64,000 nt of DNA, taken from NCBI GenBank assembly GCA_947396885.1, contig OX377202.1, positions 76,294,643-76,358,642 on the forward strand. Direction: 5' to 3'. Source of the DNA: Heligmosomoides polygyrus polygyrus. Taxonomy: Eukaryota > Nematoda > Chromadorea > Rhabditida > Heligmosomidae. Below the pieces are notes generated by a model that saw only the letters and a list, made by a program, of their open reading frames with translations, did no database searches and was not told where the DNA came from. A program made the translations under genes and the position numbers. Position 1 is the first letter of the stretch. Every line of letters begins with the position of its first letter. Shown piece after piece: positions 57,781 to 64,000 of the stretch.

Positions 57781-60560
57781 GCCCCAGCAAAGCATCGCTA
57801 TCATTATCTATCTACTGGACACTCGTTGCTCTAAAGACACTTACCTTTCGCGGCATGGCTTCAGCAGCGGACTGAGGAAGCTGTAGCGTTGCTCGAGGCC
57901 TGTGTATTTGGTTTGGTGGGTGCTACTGGGGCAGGCAATCGTTCAGCATTAGCGTGGTTGTCGGCGAAGTTGTCGCTGAGAATTATGTGCTCCTTGAATG
58001 AAGACCGAAAATACTAGGAACCTGCGTCCCAGCAAAGCAATGTCACGGATTCCAAGCCATAATCGAACAGCTGTCCATCACGCAAAGGCCTCGCAAAGCA
58101 GTTGAAAGGCGCTAAGCGTTTGCAGGTTTAGAAAACCACATAGTTAGGTGGAGGGTGGGGGGGGGGAAGGGGTTGGATGGCTTCAATCGGAATAGCCTAA
58201 GAGATGACAAGGAGTTGCTTTCACACGAATTAATAGTACATATAAGGTCGAACCAAAAGTCTCCGCGTCTAACTTCGGATGATCATAACTAGATTCATTT
58301 TAACTCGCTTCATTAAGAGTAAAAGGCATTACACTTCCCGCACTGCCAATAAAAGCCACTGAAAGCATACCAACAGTAAGTCATTAAATACCAAAAGTGA
58401 CTATTTGAATGTAACCAAAAGATTCGCGATGGAATGTGAAAGTCACATAACTCCTCCCAATTTCCGAAAACTATTTTATGCTGCTGCTCAAGATTTGCAC
58501 TTTATAAAGGTGAGAGATGTTTGAAAAAGATACCTCGCCAAGAAAGAAACCAGAGCTCGCCGTTGGAACCCCTAGTTGCTTAGGTGCCAGATCGTAGAGC
58601 TCTGACCATGTAAATTTCTTTATTTTCTTACGGAAGGAGACGTAACAGCCGGATAGATTTGGCACCCGGAACTTTGACCTAAATTATGGCAGAATCAGTT
58701 AGGCTTTGCTCATTTCTACTCCTCCGTACTGAACAGGACAGCTTTTTCTGAGTGAAGCTCTCTATCATTCTAAGGATCTCTATTGCTAGCTCAAAGTCCC
58801 GTTTTTTAGACAACGCCTTCCTGGTCTGATACCTAATCGTAAGTATATGTTAAATCGGTGTTTTCGATATTCGGTTTCTCAGTGTTCCCGATATTAAGGC
58901 CATAGAGCTCCATGACATGAAAATCGTGCTTCATGTTGTCTCCAACTCCATGTTGTCTCTACTTACGGTATCAAAATCTCCTATGAAGTCGTGAAGTTCA
59001 AAACTTAAATAATAGCGGAAATATTCAAGGGACTAAAACGGATGGAACCTTTGCCCGACCTAATAGATTTGATAGTGATTTGAAATGCATGGTATTTCGG
59101 AAGAGGTGAAAAATGCATATGCTCTTGGAATGAATAGAGGCTTCCTGCCCCTTCGACGAGACACATGTTTCGCATCCCATTTCAGAAAGAAAACATGCCG
59201 AAATCACCACACGTTAGGATTACAGTTGGCCCTCATGCAACGCTGTGTTCCGTTCTGATGGTGTAATCGCCTCTGCAGGGGGTTTCGCAATGGAGAAGCA
59301 TGCGATTTCTGAGGTTTGATGGGTGGTCGACATAGTGATAGGTCTCTGAATCCTTTCAAGTCAATCCAGTGTTCTTGTGCATGAAGGTACCACGTGCAGT
59401 ACTAGCAGCAGGAAATAGACGTGAGTATCGATGCACTTCGTACACCAAAGCAACAAACATGACGCTAGCGCTTACTTCAGAGCACCCTGCGAACACCGAT
59501 GCATGTATGCAGGAATGGTTATGGCTCAGCGCTCCAAAAGTGGTTAGTTGATTCAATGAATGAACCTTCTGTGTAAGCCGACTGCTTGCAAGACATTTTG
59601 TGTTCTTTGGGCGGAAAAGCGAAAAAACGCCCAGTGATTTTGAAGACATTTAGTTTGGTGGCCTACATTCTAACCCTACTAGAAGAACACTCCCAAAAGG
59701 CGTTTTTTTTTTCGCTTTTTCTTCCTAAGACCAGAAGATAAGGCCAGCACTGTGGCAAGGCTAGCCAATCGGTAAAACGAAAATTCGCTTGCTGACATTT
59801 GATGGCTGATGAACATTTGATGGGTCATGATCGCATGTGGTTTATTCCCATTTCTCCAGGCTCGCATTCAAACACATTCCTCATGAATGAGGAAGCGTAA
59901 AGGAGCCTTTTTGTAGACTTCTCATAAAAGGTATCTGCAGTGTCAGTCAGGTGAAAGTTGCGATGTAGGAATGTATGATGTATTATGATATCTAAGAAAC
60001 TATTCTATCACGTTAAGAAAACTATGACGTTCAAAAGCCGAAGATCTGCTTCATCAAATAAGCTCAAAATCCCATAAGTATTTTACAAGGTAATCATTTT
60101 AAGACTACACAAACGATATACAGCGTTGGTCATGCATCTTCGTTAAGCTCAGAACGACAGATAAGATGCTCCTTGCATCCGTCGAGCAAGGAGAATCACT
60201 GGGTTACTATACATAGTGTGCGTCAGGAGTCTACATCTTAACGGTTTAGCGATTTTAACGAACAAGTGCTCGGACACGCCTAACGGCTTCGCGCTTCGCG
60301 CGACTTTGCAAACATCACTGTCATTCAGAAAGCCATTTTTGTAAAAATTAAAATTCGCCAACATCCAGGATCTGTTGCGCACTTTATTAGCATCGAGGCG
60401 TTCACCACTTCCGTACGTTCATCATAAACATTCTCTCCGGGCTTCCAGTAACCCCTCTGGTTTGTGCTGCGCAGTACTTCTGTCCCTCAGGTCGCTCCTC
60501 CGCAGCGGTTCTCATGCTCAACAGCTTGCGTTACCGGAAATCGTTGACACGTCTTCTGAA
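57781..60560. other. Unassigned stretch
   Basis: G homopolymer near 58155 and T run near 59703. A possible transposon-like end near 58248 (GGTCGAACCAAAAGTCTCCG) without a partner. No gene supported. Confidence 0.35.
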
Positions 60561-60835
60561 TCCGGACGCCAGGTTCGCCCTCACTCGTTTCTTCTTTGTG
60601 GATCTAACTGCTGGTCCGCTTTTACTGGTCTTCTCTCTCTTCCCCCCCCCCCACACTTTCTTGGTCCCAACTCCTGGCTCACTTCTTTCCTTTCACTATT
60701 GACCCCCTTACTGGTCTCCTCTCGCTGGCTTCCTCGTCCTGGTCCCTCCTCCAGGTTGTTCCTTCCCTTCCTGGTAGCTCTCCTGGTCCACCCTGAATGT
60801 GCCTCTTACTGCCCTTCTCCATCACCCCCTTAGTG
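60560..60835 (+). repeat. Pyrimidine-rich low-complexity tract with recurring CTGGT
   Basis: Many CTGGT/CTGGC units spaced 10-25 bp in C/T-rich DNA. It creates a long but artefactual Leu/Ser/Pro frame on the plus strand. Confidence 0.55.
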
Positions 60836-60884
60836 GTCCTCCACTGCTCGCGGCCGACGTCGGTGACACGTACTCGGTATCAAG

Positions 60885-61144
60885 ACGTTCAGAAACGCGC
60901 GCAATTGCAGCTGTGTCAAGCAGCAGGAGGCTGCGCTTCTTCGGCTCCAGCAGCATCCCATGTTGAATCCTGAATGCGGCCGCTCGTCGTACGACGACGG
61001 TGTCACCTCGTCTGACTCCAGACGCTTGTTGTGCGGCGTAGGGGACCCGTCGTTTGGATGCAGATGCTCAGAAACGCGCGCAATTGACGTCGTGTCAAGC
61101 AGGAGGAGCCTGCTCTTCTTCTGCTGCAGCAGCATCCCACGTTA
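60885..61144 (-). repeat. Two tandem 80-bp modules with open minus-strand frames
   Basis: Modules at 60885-60966 and 61065-61144 share CAGAAACGCGCGCAATTG, GTGTCAAGCAG and CAGCAGCATCCCA, offset 180 bp. On the minus strand both are open and encode related peptides: MLLEPKKRSLLLLDTAAIA with RVSERL, and MLLQQKKSRLLLLDTTSIA with RVSEHL. The two frames differ relative to each other, so they are not one continuous protein. Could be duplicated exons or a repeat family; no splice sites I can defend. Confidence 0.5.
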
Positions 61145-62290
61145 AAAAGCACATTTTGCCCGCGCTGGGTGAGATGAGGCCAATCTCACGCAGGTTTCCA
61201 ACCCACGTGAGATACGCCTCGTCATCTACAGCGCGAGCAAAACTTCGCGCGACGTTCGATGGTTTTATCACTAAAGCGTCATCGAAGGCTAACTCAATTA
61301 TGTAGTGGTAGACAGATTGGCAGTTTTTGTTAAAATACGGCTTAACGGTTTAAAGAGGTGCTTCAGAAATTAAGCGGAGTTTTCTACGAATTTTTTCGTA
61401 GTGGATCAACGACCCGTCAATAGATTTTTTAATCTCGACCTGATCAGAACTATCCGTGTCGTGAAGAGTCATCACAGAATACGAAAAGCTGCCGAAAATA
61501 ATTAATTTTATGACGAAATAGAGTGCTCTTGAACACGAGGGGAAGCTCGTGGGGTTGTATTGTACTCCTTCTATTTCCGCATCAATGGATCTCGATCGAA
61601 TTTAAGAGAGAAGTGGAGTCGAAGTCGAAACTTACGGTTTTCACATCAAACTGAACAATTTCAAAGTCGAACCAGATGTGATCAAGGTACAACTAAACAC
61701 TGTCTAATGGAAATAAAACAAATCTTCATTTTAAAAACTTTACTTAGAATTTCTTTGAACATTTATTATTGACCTGCGCAAGAATGGATGCAGTGAGATG
61801 TGGAAATGTTTAAGGAAGAGCTGTTCGAACTTCTTCCAAATTGCTAGGAAGTAAGCAGTTTTTTGGTGTATTACAAGAAGAGATCGCTCCCTCCACTCGT
61901 CTACGGTGCGGTTTCATCTCATAGTGTAATTGCTGCTTTCTTGAAGCTATTAAGTGAATTTAAATTTTGACTGATTTCTACAATTCTTCCGTTTAGCTGT
62001 TGACTAACATGTAGCTTCACGTAAACAAAATTTTACGCCCAATAAAATGAATCCGCAAAGGACTAGAATAGTACACGGCGCAATTGTGTCCTGTTTGGAC
62101 GTAAACTTCATATATAGAACTTTTCTGTGATTTCTAATCCAAGGCAGTAGTTAAGGACAACAATATTTTTTTTACGAAATTTGTCTCAATAATTAAAATT
62201 AAAAAAACCGTTAAAAATCGTTCAAAAATTTAACGTTCGGAGTTTATCGCACCTCTTTGGTGTCGCATCATTACTACAGGTCAATCTTAA
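61145..62290. other. Unassigned AT-rich stretch
   Basis: No splice-supported exon or recognised repeat. Open frames on both strands are short. Confidence 0.35.
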
Positions 62291-62291
62291 A

Positions 62292-62558
62292 TTATGCGGC
62301 ATCAAACTTCTTCAAGTTTTCGAACATTAGCAACCATCGTTCGTATCGCATGGAAAATTCCAGAAAATGCGCTTTGAACAATTCCAGGATCCTAATATTT
62401 TTAACCGTCTTGTCGTATTTTGAGCGTGTCATGATTATAGGTCCACCTGACGAAACATCAATATCAACTGCGCTTCCCAAGCAGTCTGGAGAAAAGATGT
62501 CAATAGTTCCTTTCCTACTGAAGAAATACTGGCTAAAAATGCGCAGCGCATCTGGCAA
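62292..62558 (-). CDS. Unrecognised open frame
   Basis: 88 codons, with an acceptor-like GATCTTGCCAG just before the start. It reads MPDALRIFSQYFFSRKGTI and then SAVDIDVSSGGPI, LFKAHFLEF and a final stop. The residue mix looks protein-like but I recognise no family. Could be a terminal exon or a transposon remnant. Confidence 0.22.
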   Translation of the reverse strand: MPDALRIFSQYFFSRKGTIDIFSPDCLGSAVDIDVSSGGPIIMTRSKYDKTVKNIRILELFKAHFLEFSMRYERWLLMFENLKKFDAA

Positions 62559-63234
62559 GATCTTCGGAAGGGTCGCCTGGTGCTGCAGTTTTGATGGCGA
62601 CTACTGGGTGAAGAGGAGAATTTTCTGTAGTCCGTTTATTTCTAGAGTTAGTGTTCATTTTTAGTGTTCATTGTCTTCCCAGCGAATTCGGATGGCAAAA
62701 AATGCTGCAAACCTCGTGCTTTGCCCCCAAGAGGGCAGTCAATGGAAATAGCGGCTGTTAAAATGTGTACCTTCATCACTAGGTTGACCTTTCGTTTAAT
62801 CTTCCCCTAAATTTTTTTGAAAATTTGGTGGAAGCTACACAATCTGCACCAGTGAACTCATTTCGACCAAAAACTAATGGATAACAATCTCAGGAGGAAT
62901 TTAGTCCCCTCCTGGCTAATATATCTCCACAAAAGATGAAAAATACCAGTGCATTTGAAGGAGTGGCTCAGTGTGTAGCCCGTCCATATCAATAATTTGT
63001 TAATTAGGGTACCCAGAAAGGTTAATTAGGCTCTTAAAGGGCCTGTGACACGCACTAATTATTAAATTTTCCGCCCTACTAGACGTTAACACAACGACCT
63101 CATGTTGGCAGTGTTTGTGATAATTCCCAATATTCATTAAGCAGCACTAATAAACATGGAACTACGGGCATAAAATCCCTCCTCCAACACAAAAACGTTT
63201 ACAAAAGTGCTTTTCGAAACTTTCATTTGCATAG

Positions 63235-63389
63235 GATGACGTAAGAACGTACCGGACAGTGAAGAAGGATGAGCGCCTCGACAAGGTCTCCACAAGACCT
63301 CGAGATCGCATAGCGTACATCGACGGCTTGCAGGTGCTGAAGCTCCACCATTTCGTCACTGGGAACCTAAAATCCGAACTCTACAAAGA
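63235..63389 (+). CDS. Candidate plus-strand exon, family unknown
   Basis: Acceptor TTTGCATAG, then an open frame: DDVRTYRTVKKDERLDKV, RPRDRIAYIDGLQVLKLHHF and VTGNLK, to a possible donor (AAAGAG before GTTTTG). The minus strand is also open. No domain recognised. Confidence 0.25.
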
Positions 63390-64000
63390 GGTTTTGCGGA
63401 ACTAGGAAGCGAGTAAGACGGCGGAAAGAGGACCGAGTTCTAAATGGAGAATGAAGTGAAGCGCAGCTCACTGCCACCGCAGCAGTACAAAGGCAGTAAT
63501 ATTCTTAGGAGGCGATAGGAAATGCGGAACTACAACAACAGATGACAACAACGCGCCTACTTAAACGCACCATGTAACTTTGAGTGTAGAGCTACTACTG
63601 CACAAAGGAACGCACTTGATGTGGAGGACAAATGCGGATACATTCCTTATAACTCGATACTCCCTGTCCACAACTACGAAATTGCTCACTAACTTGAAAC
63701 TGAAAACGGGAAGGTAAATTGAGAAACACTCCCGGAGCTTTAGAATGAGTGGCTTTAGACCTTTAGAGAGATAAATGGTAGAGGACGTAAACGGACCGAC
63801 GTCGGTGGATCGAATAGGGACTGGGAACCATTTATGTTCTCCCTACCCTGATGCCGTTGAAAATTTTTGAATGCGAAATGAGCTCTACACAATGAGCCAC
63901 TAAGGCGATGCATTGGCGCGTTAAGGCCTTAGGCCCCCTAGTGGGTGCGGATTGGTTTATATCGATTCCTGACTCGATTTTAGTGCGGATTGGTTCATAT
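63390..64000. other. Nothing seen
   Basis: A direct repeat of GTGCGGATTGGTTYATAT occurs at 63945-63962 and 63983-64000, at the right edge. No gene recognised. Confidence 0.4.

Noticed and set aside
60375..60833. 152-codon plus-strand open frame
   Set aside because: Composition is a C/T-rich low-complexity tract; no domain, splice or conservation signal.

Overview
The window is eukaryotic: small exons bounded by GT and AG, introns from 60 bp to more than 10 kb, and many dead transposons. The RTE-type retroposon, the mariner elements, the short-exon architecture and the similarity of the one recognisable gene to nematode diacylglycerol kinases suggest a nematode, perhaps a strongylid such as a hookworm. 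That is inference from sequence style, not a database match. No prokaryotic features, rRNA genes or CRISPR arrays were seen.

The main gene is on the minus strand and runs from about 27280 (5') to 1986 (3', continuing off the left edge). Fifteen exons can be placed with consensus splice sites. Every junction is phase-compatible and the exons total 2079 nt (693 codons) without an internal stop. They encode a basic and serine-rich N-terminal region, two C1 zinc-finger domains, a short basic linker and most of a diacylglycerol kinase catalytic domain (GGDGT, then GTGNDLAR). C1 spacing, the conserved VPPNWI block and the basic linker place it in the zeta/iota (type IV) class. The accessory domain and C terminus were not found and should lie left of the window. 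Further minus-strand candidate exons at 35.1-35.25, 38.45-38.6 and 39.9-40.0 kb may be 5' exons of this gene or a separate neighbour.

The introns are full of repeats: a tRNA-headed SINE-like family with about ten copies across the window, a 1.47-kb foldback (10736-12204), a small MITE (16.2 kb), a palindromic pair of tRNA-like units (20.26-20.53 kb), a direct repeat (25.7/26.1 kb) and microsatellites.

From 32.6 to 44.5 kb there is a transposon cluster: an internally deleted mariner (32599-33488), a decayed full-length mariner (33574-34808), and a third mariner (40824-44543) carrying a 5'-truncated RTE retroposon with an intact reverse-transcriptase frame and a 912-bp solo LTR. Each insert has its own target-site duplication, and removing both restores a mariner of about 1.2 kb. 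An older RTE relic lies at 52.1-53.0 kb. From 44.5 to 64 kb only weak, unassigned coding signals remain (51.05-51.38, 60.9-61.15, 62.3-62.56 and 63.2-63.4 kb).
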